The notes beneath the pieces are model-generated. The model was not told where the DNA came from. It worked only from the letters and a program-made list of their open reading frames with translations, and did no database searches. The position numbers and the translations under genes are program-made. From NCBI GenBank assembly GCA_032164245.1, contig JAVMKO010000005.1, positions 47,942,193-48,006,192 of the forward strand: a stretch of 64,000 nt of DNA, written 5' to 3'. How positions within the stretch are numbered: position 1 is the stretch's first letter; the number at the start of each line of letters is the position of its first letter. Below, piece after piece: positions 12,601 to 23,832 of this stretch. Source of the DNA: Sternotherus odoratus. Lineage: Eukaryota > Chordata > Testudines > Kinosternidae.

Positions 12601-15600
12601 TTAAATCGACGCAAATGGTGTTCGTGTGAAGACAGGTACAGGTTTATGTCGAATTAACGTCGCTAAAGTCGACGTAAAGTCGTAGTGAAGACATGCCCTA
12701 AGCAGACAGATGTAGGGGCTAGCTCAGGGCACACAGGAAATCAGAAGCAGAGCCAGAATTAAAACTCACAAGTACCCTGATCAGTTCACTGGACCACACT
12801 CCTCTTAGGGAACGAGCTAGAATTCCAGGGCAAGTGCACCCTGGGTAAAGTGTCTCATTTCTCACTTAATTAGTGTGCAGAGACTTTTTCTTTTCTTTCA
12901 CCAGCCATGGTGCTTCTAACGCAATCATTGCTCAAGGACTAGTTTTCCCCCCATCTGCCTTGGGGATGGAGATCCCAGACTTGCCGCTGGAGCACACATC
13001 TGACCCCGGCGAGGTCACATGTTCACCTGCCTGCTGGCCCAGACACACAAGAATCTGGCTTTCCCCTCCCCAGAGAAACATTTGTAACAGAAAATGGGAC
13101 GTATGGAAACCTCAGACACTTGGCTGCAGTTCCTCTGCTCTGACAGATAGGTGCCTTTATTTCTTTCGTTCGCTGCTTCAACGTGCACCTAGTGCTGGTG
13201 GAAGATGCAGATTCCCAGCCCAGGAGAGTGCTGCCCTGTGCTCACCCCACATACAGCACGGCAGTTGCGTCAACTCCCCACACACCTCCCACATGTCTGT
13301 GCGCCTCAAAACTGCTCTGGAGGGAGCAGGCAGGTAGTTTGTTCCCATTTGATTCTTGACCTCTCTCCTCGGTGTGCTAAGAGGGACAAACAACAGGACC
13401 CTCTGGGCCACCGTAGCGACACAGAATCCCTAAGGTGTAAGAATGCCCTGGCCAGGCTCCCTTGCACATCAGATGCCACGTGCAAAGGTGCCTCCCATGG
13501 AAGGGACGGGTACTGCAGAGTCCTCCCTGCCATTTGCACAGAAGGCCTCTTGCTCCAGGACTATTCCCCCAGGGTTCCATGCAGCCCCTTTGCACTGGTG
13601 GGCTGCAGGGCAATTCAGAGTCCAGCCCTGGGAAGCCAGCCAGCCCACAGCCCTTCCCCCGCTCACCCTGTTGCTGTGGTCGCTGATTTTGATGATGGGC
13701 TCGTTCTTCCTGAGGTCCCACACGACGGCTTTCCCACTGGGGTGAGCGGAGGACAGGATGTGCTGCACCTGACGATTCCAGGACACCGCGCTGATGTCTT
13801 CTTGAGGCTGATGGGGTAAGAGAGGCCAGAAATTCATTATACCCATGGGGGGGAGGAGGGGGTAAACGGGGTCCCCATCACTGACATGTCACAGAGTGCG
13901 CCAAGGGCTCAAATCCATTCCCAGAGGATCTAGAGATTCTGTGCTACAATCACTGAGTGATCGAGTTGCTGATCAGGTAGGAAACATCAGCAGCACTGAT
14001 GACAACCAGCTAGGGCTGGGGATGCCTGTAGGTGGAGAACCCTATGAGAAATGCTATTCTGGAGGGGAACATTCCCTAGGAAAGTCCATGAAGTTTAGGA
14101 AGCATATACCGGATTCCACACCACAGTCTGTATCGGCCACGGGAGTCATAAACCATTAATGCCGGCGTGAAGCAATGCAATCAGACAGGGCTGAGCGGCT
14201 CAGCAGCCTGGGATATACGGAGATTAGGCTGCAGACTAGAGACCTCAGTGAGAGAACACACATGGGAAGAGGACCTGTTGCAGCCTCTCAGGAGCACACG
14301 GAATCAAGGGTTAACTCCCCTCGCCCGATCATTATGCAGGAGGCGGGCAAGGAAAGTGTTCTGTCCCCAAAGAGGCTCAGCAGTCTTTTCCACTGAGTGA
14401 ACCACAACAGCTGATTGTGTTGCTTGCAAGGGGGAGCTTGCTTATAAATCACTATTGGAAAGGGCTGCTTCCCCTTTAAAACAAGGGACACCCTCCAGGA
14501 GTGACAGACGTACCCCGCCCCACCGACTGCTCGTTGGCTACGCTGTGGTATTACGTTAATTGAAGCCTCTGGTGTCTCTCAAGATCGCTAGCAGATCCCT
14601 TATTTCCCCAGAAAGGCCCGATAAGCTAGAGGATGTAACACACTGATTGGTTATCTCGTTCAAATCCACCTAGGGCAAAGTCTCCATAGAGAACTTATCC
14701 CCGCCCAGCAGCACACCCTCAACACCACCCAACGTCCCCCCTGGCATGTGACCCACCTCTGCCACCTCCCGGAAAAGAGGCCTGCTCTTAGGTTCTGATC
14801 TACATCCCCAGCGACTGATTGGGTCAGTTCCATGCCCCACCTATCAGATGGATCCCAGGCTGTTACTGGTCCCAGGCTGTTACTGGAATGGGATCACTCC
14901 TGCCCTCCCTCCAGCCTCAAGTATCTGTCCGGGGATGCAGCACTTCTCGGGAGCAAGGACCCTGACCCCAGAGAGGCCCCTTTACCTGAGATTTAGCCCC
15001 TGGAGTCATTGGCACACTGAAGTTATTCAAGTCCCAGATGTAAATTTCAGAATCGTTGGCCCCAGAGGCCAGGAGGTTACACTGCGGGAAAAGCAAAAGC
15101 ATCCGTGGGGGAAGAGAAGGGACTTCCTTAGACTAACCACAATCAAAGAAAACAACAAAAGTTGGGGTTAGTCCTGCTTTGAGCAGGAGTTTGGACTCTA
15201 TGACCTCCTGAGGTCCCTTCCAACCCTGATATTCCATGATAGGAGATGTGAGCTACGTGGACTCATACATCACTAGTACGGATCAGCACAGAACACATCC
15301 CTGCTGGCACGGTGGGCCCCCACGAGAGACCATGCCCCCAGTACAAAGGGGAAGGGAGGTGGAACCCCAAGTGGACCTTAGGGACTGGGGTGAGGGAGGA
15401 GAAGAGTACTGCAATTATTTTATATCTCTGGCCCCTGCTACCCCAGTGGATCCTAAGATACTGAGCAAATTGGGCAGACTGACCACACGCAGGAATCTCT
15501 GAAACGCAGCCATCGGTAAGGTGGGAAAAGGCAGCTATTTAACAGTGCACAGCGACAGCAGGTGGGAGTTAGAAATAATGCCTCTACTCCACCGGGTCTG

Positions 15601-18600
15601 CAGAGGGAGTGTTTGGGAGCAGAGAGGAATTGTCCAGGTTATGACTAGTCGTGGGCCTGGGCTCCTTTCCAGTCCTCCTCTCCTTTGGCTGTGGATCACA
15701 TCAGCTTTTTTTGCCTAGTAAGCTGCATGTTCAGAACCCGAGTGCAGCCCGACTCCCCGGCACACCCTGCCAAGGGTCAGGATGCCACAGCTTCCCGGAC
15801 CGACTAACCCCAGCTCGACGGCCAAGAGCCGAAAGCATTCCAAGCGTGGTCCAGGAAGTTACAGAGCCTCCACGAGGGCTGCAGCAAACTCTGAATTGGC
15901 ATCTAGGGCTCTGTGACCATCAGATCCCCGAGCATTCAGACAATGATGATAGATTTGTCTTACAATAGGGCCTAGATTCTCCAAACTTGATCAAAACCTC
16001 ACTGTGCTAGGCACTGTACAAACACAACCTAAGTGTCCCTGCCCCAAAGAACTAACGGTCTAACTAGACAAGACTAAGGGAGGATTAGCACTTCATCACA
16101 GAGAGATGAAGTGACAAGGTCACACAGGAAATCCACAGCCCTGAACCTAGATCTCCCAAATCCCAGCTGAGTGCCTTCACACACAGCCCCTTCATAGGGC
16201 TGGAAGGGACCTTAAGAGATCATCTTGTCCAACCCCCTGCTCAAAGCAGGACCAACCCCAATTAAATTATCCAACAGATTTTTTTCCTGTGTCCCTAAAT
16301 GGCCTCCTCAAGGATTGAACTCACAACCCTGGGTTTAGCAAGCCAATGCTCAAACCACTGAGCTATCCCTCCCCGTTCCTTGCTCCAGCTTACAGGCTGT
16401 CCACTCAAGACTTAATCCCTCTGAACATGGGTCTAGTCAATGTGGAAGTCAGGATGGCTGCACCAGGTCATGACAGAAGACAGCTGGAACATTTCACTTG
16501 CTGCGCACCTGGAAAGGATTAAAGTCAAGAGCCCGAATGGGGCCAGTGTGCTTCTCCCTCCTTCCGATCACAGGCTCCGTCCCTGACGTCAGAATCTGGG
16601 CTGCGCTGAAGAGCGTTAGCGCTCCGTTGTCCCCTCCACCAGCAATCACCCCGGGGGAATCAGAGGGCCCGTTTCCAAAGCTGCCCCAGATCAGCTTGTG
16701 AAACCTACGGAAGGAAAAGAAACCTGGCCAGAGTAAAGTCAGGGCAGAGTCACGGCACCTGACACGAGTCAGTTCACATTAACTCATGCACGGACCCCTT
16801 TGCTAAGAAGCCCAGCCCCGGGGGACGATGCTCCCAGATCACACCCATCAAACATCCCCAAGAGGTATCCCATCACCAAGGGCAACTCCCTTTCTCAGAG
16901 GGCAATGGGTCCTCATCACTCAAGAGCTGTGCCTCCCCCCCAACACCTTCGAAGATGGAGAATTGCAAAGGTCAGCCCAGTACAAGCACAGCTCCATTAG
17001 GGAGTTTTGCACTGATGTAGCTTCACCAATCTAAACACCCAGTTTAAATACACTGTCCCGACCGGATGAGAGAATCAGTGGGTGAAACTCTCTGGCCTGT
17101 GTTATACAGGAGGTCAGATTAGAGCAGGGGTGGGCAAACTTTTTGGCCTGAGGACCACATTGGGGTTGCAAAATTATATGGAGGGCCGGGTAGGAAAAGT
17201 TGTGCCTCCCCAAGCAGCCTGGCCCCGCCCCCTATCCGGCCCCTTCCCACTTCTCACCCCAACTGCCCCTCTCAGAACTCCCGACCCATCCAACCCCCCT
17301 GCTCCCTGTCCCCTGACTGCCCCAACCCCTATCCACCCACCTGCCCCGACAGACCCACACCCTATCCAACCCCCCCTGCTCTCTGACCACCCCCTCCAGA
17401 GACCACCTGCCCCTAACCACCACCCCAGGACCCCACCCTCTATCCAATCCCCCCTGCTCTCTGACCACCCCCTCCAGAGACCACCTGCCCCTAACCACCA
17501 CCCCAGGACCCCACCCTCTATCCAACCCACCCTGCTCCTTGTCCCCTGACTGCCCCCGCCCCTTATCCAACCCCCAGCCCCAACCCCCTTACCATGAGGC
17601 TCCTAGCAGCATGTTTGGCTCTGCGTGGAGCCAGAGACACTGCCCCATGGAAGCGCGCAGCCCCGCCCTCCGGAACTCGGGGGTGGGGCCAGGGGTAGCT
17701 TCCCCAGCCGGGGGGCCAGATGGGACAGGTAGTTTGCCCACCCCTGGATTAGAGGGTCACAATTGCTCATTGGGGCCTTGAAATCTATAAAAATGGTCTG
17801 ACACGTCCTGGGTGGAAACCAGGGTATGTTGCACCACGGCAAGCCCTGCTTTATACCAGTGGATGCAGCTACATTGCTGTAGCTCTGTGGTGTAAATATC
17901 CCAGGACTCTGCCTCCTATTAACAAACTGCCTGGTGAATAGGTTTAGTCAGTCCCTTCATGCCCAGTTTCACTACTCCACCTCATGGCCTTTTAATCTTA
18001 TATCCTCATCAAGATATTACATGGGATGTGGGCCAATAGTCACCACTCACCCACCCTAACCACCCTATGGCACCTTCAGATTTCCTCACTGATCAATGCG
18101 GATGTACCATGCTCCTCCATCTGAACAGATGAGTTGCCAAACTCTTCCAACCTTGCTAAGCTCTGCAATGCACGGGCATTGGAGGATGGGTGCTGGGCTG
18201 GATTCTTTCCAGTCCCTGACATGTGATCAGCTTCACCCTGAAGATGTGAACACCCCGCCGCATCTTACCCTGCATTGGTCGTTTCTCAGATCCAGCCACT
18301 GTACCAATTCATTAGCAGGAAGCGCCAGTACCTGTTGGAAGCAGGAAGGATTCCTCTGCACTTCATGTCCAGGGAAGGGTCCCTGAAGTCAATCTCAAAG
18401 ATTTCCAGGGTGGCATTTGTACTGAAGGAGGCATCCAGCTGCTGAGCAGATGTTCCTAGGCAAAGATATACAGAGGGGGGACACAGGTGAGAACTTCCCA
18501 TGGGCCCCAGGTACAGAATACAAGGCTTTTGCATGGCAAAATAAGCCAATTCTTCAAAGACAGTCGGTATTACCATGGTGCCATGTGAGTGTTCTGCCTG

Positions 18601-20316
18601 CATGTATATCTCAGAGAACCACATGTTAAGACACAGGCTTTAAAGAGAGATCGGATCTTTCTCAAGAAATTCTGGTCCTGAGAATTTTGATTAAAATGTC
18701 CCTTTCCCTTTGAACAACAGAAATAAAGTCTCTGCACCTGCTCTCTACAATACTTCCAGCCTCACCCACAAAGGCCCTGTCTTCAGTACTACTGCAGCAA
18801 TTTCAGGGACCCTGGTTACAATTATGGTTCCAATTTGTACTGTAGACTGGATCTTAATTGTGTTCATAAAGTCTTGGTCAGACCTTCCAGATCTAATTCA
18901 CATCAGAGGTTCCTTAACTGGGGCTTCTCAAACACTTGCTGATGGTCCATGGAGAGTTGGCTGCTAATGTGGTGCTGGTTCTCTTCCTTGTTTCCGGCTG
19001 CTACGTTAAAATAAAAGCGGCTAAAGATACATTGAGTAATTTCCTAATGTAGCTTTCCCATGAAAGCAAATGCTGGAGTTGCCACAGGGAAGCTATTCGA
19101 TTGCCAATGGGAAAGGAGGTGCACAGTAGACATACCCAATCCAGAAGTGATCCAAACTAAGACATTGTACAGCTACTGATCTAGAGGGACTACAGCCAGT
19201 GCTCCTGAGCTGGCCATGGATCTAGCCTTGGATCTAGCCTGGTTACAAAACACAATTAAGGATCAGTCTATATTGTAAATTGGAACCATACCGAAGAAAG
19301 TTCGTGTGAGTGAATAGGCAAAAAGTAAGACAAGATGGGAGCCCAGAACGGCCCTAGACAGGAGACACAGCTCGCTGGTTGTCACACTGTAGCAATGTCA
19401 GGTAATCAGCTCTGCATTTACACCCACCTGTATGTTGCCAATCCAAGGAATTTGCAAACTGCAAATTGGATATTAAAGGGACATTGCTAAGTGTTTAAAT
19501 GAAACCTAAAGTTTGGGGGCTGAACAATGCAACTAGAAACAGCTTGGAACTCCATTGCAAACAACTTCATATTGATTATTCACTTTGTAGTGTTGGGAAC
19601 CTAAAAGCAATAGTGTCTGAAGAGCAGGAAGTGAAACTGACCACACTGAAAGAAAACATTAGTCTGTGGTCCAACGTCCAAACGGAGTGAAGTGAGAAGA
19701 AATACATGGTGAAAAGCAAGCGCCTGATTTGTAAGGTCCTATCATGTTGAATAATTGGAGGTGTTTATACAGTCAAATAAAGCGTAAAGTCATTTCAAAA
19801 TATGTGGCACTAAATTTGTAAAAAGTGATCAGTTGTCTAAACTTATACATAAGAAGGGCCATACTGGGTCTGACCAATGGTCCCTCTAGCCCAGTATGCT
19901 ATCTTCTGACAGTGGCCAATGCCAGGTGCCTTTACACTTTACATGGGCTCGTTTAGACGTTAGATCAGACAGGTCTGAGAATTTACCCTCTGAAAAGCAG
20001 TCTCCTTCAAGGTCTCAAGCTGGGCACCCAAAAGTCACTAGTCACTTTTTTTAAAAAATAGGTCTAGATATTTGTCATGCCAGTATCACATTAATCAGCT
20101 CCAGGAAGAATTCAAGTGGTCTTGTTGGAATACAAGATGGTCCTGTCTCTGCGTATGGCACATAATGGGTGATTACGCCACCTGTGTGGCTCTCACTTTC
20201 ATTCTCACATGAACCCCATGGCTAGGGGGAGCTGTACCTGTCGCTAGGTAGATGGGATGGTTGCTTGCTGGACTCCACACTTGAACAGCTGTTCGCTCAA
20301 TTTCCTTTAGCTTCAT
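689..20316 (-). CDS. SEC31B: SEC31B, COPII outer-coat protein, 5' part (13 coding exons; 3' part beyond left edge)
   Basis: SEC31 pairs with SEC13 to form the outer cage of COPII vesicles leaving the ER. Coding exons on the minus strand, first to last: 20316-20238, 18455-18332, 16704-16509, 15081-14986, 13807-13667, 9565-9423, 9180-9081, 7509-7348, 5305-5153, 4006-3776, 3430-3356, 1289-1181, 867-689. All have AG/GT borders and compatible phases, giving 596 codons. The start is [12 protein letters not shown], the usual SEC31 N-terminus. A WD40 propeller follows ([38 protein letters not shown]), then the [12 protein letters not shown] linker. The ACE1 region starts at the exon with FGGKLITF, and the last exon holds [14 protein letters not shown] and VLAIAGG. 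B rather than A is inferred from the neighbours NDUFB8 and HIF1AN and from the KEELQKK stretch. The C-terminal half is outside the window. Introns are rich in repeats. Confidence 0.96.
1726..1922 (+). mobile_element. tRNA-derived turtle (Cry-type) SINE, full length
   Basis: The tRNA-like head carries box A (TAGCTCAGTGG) and a box-B-like GTGAGTTCAGTCC. The 3' half is the CR1-type tail ending CAACCCTGATATTCTATGAT. Sharing of the 3' tail with CR1 is the known hallmark of tortoise Pol III SINEs. It lies in a SEC31B intron. It is not a tRNA gene. Confidence 0.9.
5306..7347. other. SEC31B intron without recognised features
   Basis: This 2-kb intron lies between the exons at 5305 and 7348. It contains AT-rich stretches near 6900-7070 but no element or exon I can name. 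Long open frames here lack splice-compatible context. Confidence 0.5.
7922..8564. mobile_element. hAT-type non-autonomous element, CpG/G-rich, 643 bp
   Basis: Termini are CAGGGCCGGC...GCCGGCCCTG. A perfect 8-bp duplication AGCAGGAA lies at 7914-7921 and 8565-8572. The interior is extremely GC-rich with several G runs and no supported coding frame. It lies in a SEC31B intron and explains an otherwise isolated CpG-dense patch. Confidence 0.85.
10234..12273 (-). CDS. Myb/SANT-like DNA-binding protein of a Harbinger element, two exons
   Basis: Exon 1 is 12273-11747 and exon 2 is 10724-10234, with donor GG|GTAAGT and acceptor CGCCCACAG. Start MQSSAAL at 12273 is chosen because the DNA-binding domain follows directly; the open frame extends upstream to 12516. 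Residues about 13-95 form a Myb/SANT-like trihelix domain ([48 protein letters not shown]). An acidic stretch ([13 protein letters not shown]) follows. Exon 2 adds a basic segment ([11 protein letters not shown]), then a coiled coil rich in R, E and Q ([28 protein letters not shown]). In this family the Myb-like protein binds element ends and guides the transposase. AATAAA lies at 10083-10078. Odd: the splice joins two leftover bases to an exon needing one, a one-base frame mismatch at a 7-G run (see findings). Confidence 0.8.
10727..11637 (+). CDS. Unrecognised two-exon gene nested antisense in the Myb-like gene's intron
   Basis: A plus-strand frame from ATG 10727 reaches a donor CCATG|GTAAGT after base 10969. 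The acceptor ..TTTCAAACAG ends at 11340, and the second exon 11341-11637 continues in the same phase (phase 0) to a TAG. The joined product is about 180 aa. The second half includes [31 protein letters not shown] and the C-terminus [18 protein letters not shown] do not recognise the family, and no DDE/HARBI1-like transposase motif is evident. AATAAA at 11689-11694 lies 52 bases past the stop, which favours a real transcription unit. The whole gene lies inside the intron (10725-11746) of the opposite-strand Myb-like gene. The intron contains an 18-base G run. The true start of exon 1 is uncertain. Confidence 0.5.
11689..11694 (+). other. Poly(A) signal of the nested plus-strand gene
   Basis: AATAAA lies 52 bases after the stop codon of the plus-strand frame and just before the donor site of the opposite-strand Myb-like exon. 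Confidence 0.5.
12703..13666. other. SEC31B intron, unassigned
   Basis: There is a possible MIR-like trace at 12725-12800 (CACACAGGAAATCAGAAGCA). Nothing else is recognised before the exon at 13667-13807. Confidence 0.4.
15160..15241 (+). mobile_element. CR1/SINE 3' tail fragment
   Basis: It contains GTCCTGCTTTGAGCAGGAG and CCTTCCAACCCTGATATTCC, the shared 3' end of CR1 and turtle SINEs. It is 5'-truncated. Confidence 0.85.
16000..16190 (+). mobile_element. MIR-like ancient repeat
   Basis: TGTGCTAGGCACTGTACAAA, then CCTGCCCCAAAGAACTAACG and GAAGTGACAAGGTCACACAG, are typical of degenerate MIR-like amniote repeats. The copy abuts the Cry SINE at 16193. Confidence 0.55.
16193..16374 (-). mobile_element. 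tRNA-derived turtle (Cry-type) SINE, full length, reverse orientation
   Basis: On the minus strand this reads GGGGAGGGATAGCTCAGTGG, then the box-B region and the CR1-like tail (CTGCTTTGAGCAGGGGGTTGG). It is the same family as the copy at 1.7 kb and lies in the SEC31B intron upstream of the exon at 16509-16704. Confidence 0.9.
17125..17746. mobile_element. hAT-type MITE with internal 78-bp tandem repeat, 622 bp
   Basis: Termini are CAGGGGTGGGCAAACT...AGTTTGCCCACCCCTG, 16-bp perfect inverted repeats. An 8-bp duplication GATTAGAG lies at 17117-17124 and 17747-17754. The C-rich interior holds two copies of a 78-bp unit (17363-17440, 17441-17518) and the start of a third. Confidence 0.92.
19848..19945 (-). 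mobile_element. CR1-type 3' end fragment, reverse
   Basis: It contains ACATAAGAAGGGCCATACTG and TTCTGACAGTGGCCAATGCC. This is the 3'-most ~100 bases only, in a SEC31B intron. Confidence 0.75.
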
Positions 20317-20326
20317 TTTCTGGACT

Positions 20327-22420
20327 CTAGAAGAGATTTATACTGGTGTTAGCACAGTCTTACAACAGCAGCATGAAAATTCACTAACCCAGCCACAAAA
20401 TCTACTTGTCTACCTGTAAAATGATCAAATAAATCCTGGTGGGTGAATAGCATTTAGCAGGGCCGAGTTGGAGTGTTTGGGAATTGATTAAAAAACCAAA
20501 ATTAACCCAGGTATACACTCACTGATGCCAGTACATACAGAGTGAAAATGAGCAGGGAAAAATCAAAACTCAAAAGAGATGTGGTAACACAGAACAAGGC
20601 AAACTGCTACATTATCTGATTTAGCTAATCAGCATGTTATCCTCATGCCCATATCGTTCAAAGGCCCAAAAGGAAATTCACTTGGAATTCTGCTTCAGTT
20701 TGTGAACAGTGAAATAAGTGTCTGGTGGTTCAAAATCATTTAGTACGGAGTCCTAACAATGACAATGGCTTCCTCAACGACTCCAGGCAATTCACTCAGC
20801 ATTTCAGTACAGGAGTTGCCCCGCTTGCAAAATGGGAAAAAAAGCTTACCTAATTCTTGGGAAAGGGATTAGACACTATTGCAATATATGTAACACAGTA
20901 ATATTCCAAACTCACCCGTAGATCACTGCCTATTGGAACACAGTTAGGACTGAGCTTTAGGCCTCTAGAATCTGATCTGCGTTACAAGTTTCTATACAAT
21001 AGACACAGTAACACTCATTAGCATAGGCCAGACATAGGAAGCATCTGCATTTGATAGACTGATCTATCCATGCTAGAATTGGAAGGATTATTCCTAGCAG
21101 AGTTCTCGGTCCTGGATGCATTCTCTGATTTCAGAGGCCCATCCCCAAAGACCAGTCAATGTGTATTAGACATCAGATTTGAAAACACTTCCAGCCTTAG
21201 TTCATATAATCAAGGCCAGTGATTAGCTGAAGTGTGTGCGGTGGGGGAGTCTGGAAGGCATTCCCAGTATACCTGGAGATAGCAAGCGGTAGGTCTGGCA
21301 CCCTTCTTATCCCTCTTGTCCATCAAAGGCCTTCCTCTCTCATTACAGGGCAGGCAGCTTGATCAGAATTTCTTTAATGCTGTTAGTGTTAATCTGTTGT
21401 GGAATCTACTGAAGCTCATGTTACCTGCTGCCATTCTCATGCTAAGCTCACCCTAATTTATCAGAGGCCCAGGGGGGATCTGAGCAGAGGTTATACAGCA
21501 CAGATCACATGACCATTCCCCTAAGCATCCTAGGGCTCTGGGGTGGAAAGATCCTCCTCCTCTCCCCCCCCCCCCCCCAGCAGCCACAGGCAAAGCGGCT
21601 CACATTAGCTCTCATGCCCTGAAGTGCATGATCTGCCCCCTTTCTTTATGGGCTCTATTAGACTCTTGGTCAGGCACCTCTCTCTGGCATGGCTCCAGTA
21701 AACCCCTCATGGTCAGCTCCCCAGACTAGTCATCATGGGGAGTGAAACTGACCGATAAGTTTTGCCTCCTTCTGGTGGATGAGGGAGAGGGGAGCTGCAG
21801 GCACTTGCTGGAGGCAGGTTGAGCTGCTACTACCCTCCTCCTCCCCATATGCAGAGCACTCATGGACCACACTGACTTTTAGAGACTGGGACAGCAGCTG
21901 AGGGCTTCTTTGAAGCCTTCTTACCTGGCTTTCTGCTGTCTCCTGCTTCCTCAGTGCAATCAACAGAGGAACAGGCTGTACAGATGGGGCTCCCTGTCTC
22001 CTGCCTAGTAAAGGAGTAACAGCCCCTCGACCAAGCAACACCACCCCAAAGCAGAGAGGAGGCCTCTTCCCTCCAAACTAGATCACTGGACGACAGGGAA
22101 GGGAACAGCAATCATCAGCTCTCATTATTGGTGCTCGCCTTCGATCCATCCCTGATGCCAGTACCCACTGCCCGCTTGTATTTTCAAACACCTTCATGCT
22201 TTCTCTCCCGCTGCCCATGTGCTTGGGAGGTTCACTGCATAAATATCCACAAAAACAATGTGTAGCCCACCTTCAAATCCCTCCTCAGAACGCTCCTTTG
22301 CCATGATACCCACAAAACACTTGACCCAAGATGCTGGTCAGCGTTTACTATTTACTTGTACTCTCCCATCTGCCTGAATGCATCTGTTAGCTCTTGTGTT
22401 ATACTTAGATATCAACTCCT
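20327..22420. other. 5' part of SEC31B intron 1 side, unassigned
   Basis: This is intronic DNA between the first coding exon and the MITE cluster at 22.4 kb. It has a 15-base C run at 21564-21578. No gene or named repeat was recognised. Confidence 0.4.
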
Positions 22421-22424
22421 CGTA

Positions 22425-22530
22425 GGGTGACCACAGCAAATGTGAAAAATCGGGATAGGGTGTGTGTGGGGGGGTGGTAATAGGGGCCTGTATAAGAAAA
22501 AGACCCCAAAATCAGGACATCTGGTCACCC
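22425..22530. mobile_element. Mariner/Tc1-like MITE, 106 bp
   Basis: Inverted ends are GGGTGACCAC...CTGGTCACCC, flanked by TA on both sides (22423-22424, 22531-22532), the TA target typical of Tc1/mariner. It lies in SEC31B intron 1. Confidence 0.75.
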
Positions 22531-22532
22531 TA

Positions 22533-22925
22533 ACTCAGTGATTCTCAAACTTTTTGTAGTGGTGACTCCTTTCCCACACCGGGCCTCTAAGTGCGACCCC
22601 CCCCTAGAGGTCAGGTGGGGGGCATGCCTGCAGCCCACTGCGGCAGGGGCTGGGGGGCGGGGGGAGGGGTCCAGAAGCCCCACAGAGGCGCCAGCAGCCC
22701 ACCGTGGCAGGGGCCGGGGCCCGGTCGGGCACGTGGCAGTGCCAGAAGCCTGCTGTAGCAGGAGCCAGGGCCCGGACCGGGCTCATGGGGCCACCAACAG
22801 CCCGCCACGTACGGTGACCAGACGTCCCGATTTTATCGGGACAGTCCCGATTTTTGGCCCTTTGTCCCAAATCCCAACCATATGTTGGTCGGGACGCCCT
22901 TTTGTCCCGATTTCGGGAGGGTCAG
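22533..22925. mobile_element. Composite of hAT-like and Mariner-like MITE fragments
   Basis: GTGATTCTCAAACTTTTTG at 22537 is a hAT-like left end. From 22811, GGTGACCAGACGTCCCGATT continues through several near-palindromic TCCCGA/TCGGGA units. It is the same terminal family as the 22.4-kb MITE. The G-rich filler between them is unassigned, and boundaries are approximate. Confidence 0.5.
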
Positions 22926-23832
22926 AAGAGCGGGGCGCCGGCAGGAGCACACGGCACGCCCCCACTGCCCCAGGGCCAGGCAGAGACTGGGCGGCCAGGT
23001 CTCTGCACATACTGTAGGGGCTGGGGGGGAGGAGAGTTGCTGCTGCCGGCTTGCAGCCAGTCCGGGCGGCAGAGGGGGGTGGGGGGACAGAGAGCCCACT
23101 CCCCTCCCTCCCCTGCTAACATAAGCAATAATAATGGAGAGTGAGTCATTTGGACTAGCCAGATATTAGCAATACTAAGAGAGGGACCCTGGACCACATT
23201 GTTGAAAAGGCTGCCAATTCAGAGAAGGGGCATCCCTGGTTCTCAAGCCATGGAGATGTAATGCTACCACATTTGGTGTCATCAGAACAAAGGAAGGCCC
23301 AAATAAAGTGGATTAGAGTGATCCAGCCAGGAGGTTACAATCTCACAGGCCTTCCAGACACCTTCCATTTACTTTGGCTGAGAAGTCAATTCAGTTCAAA
23401 TGAACTGGCCCTAGGAGCCTTTTGGGGACAACAGTGTCTCACTCCACAATAAGAGGGGGTTTTCAGGACACCAATCTGCTGTTTCAGGCTTGAAGGCAAT
23501 ACTGCAGCTCTGAGCCCTACACTGATAGACAAGATCAAGGATAGTCAGTAACCAAGAGCCTTCAGAATTCCATGATGTTTCTGCACACTATCGCTCTGTG
23601 TCCAGGAGAGGATTAAGGACCCTCAAAGTAAGGAAACAGCCTTCTAGCAACCTCTTCTGGCTGCTGGAGGAAGAGCCAGACAGCTGTGAAATGATAGTGC
23701 AGGGATAGTGCACCATCTGGCGTTCTATCTAGATTCTAGAACTAACATCTCAGGTCACTGAGAAAGTTCAGGCTTCTCTCAAGATCTCGTTCATTAATCA
23801 TACCAATTCCCACACTACCTGCAGGAGGGGAG

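Larger units (their letters stand above)
9612..12702 (-). mobile_element. Harbinger-type DNA element carrying a Myb/SANT gene and a nested antisense gene
   Basis: The right end (12525-12700) is a Harbinger-like terminal region rich in short inverted GTCGA/TCGAC modules. Its end, CGTAGTGAAGACATGCCCTA, matches the type of terminus seen in the MITE at 62724-63058. The left end is uncertain. GTTAGGTCAGCG...CGACCTAATTATGTC at 9625-9680 looks like the terminal region of a different Harbinger family (compare 58380-58580), so the left boundary may belong to another insertion. The interior holds the two genes listed separately. No DDE transposase frame is present, so movement would depend on a partner element. 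It sits in the SEC31B intron between the exons at 9565 and 13667. Confidence 0.6.

Noticed and set aside
17174..17570. Repetitive GGVLGWW-type and [13 protein letters not shown] open frames
   Set aside because: They are translations of the 78-bp tandem repeat within a hAT MITE.
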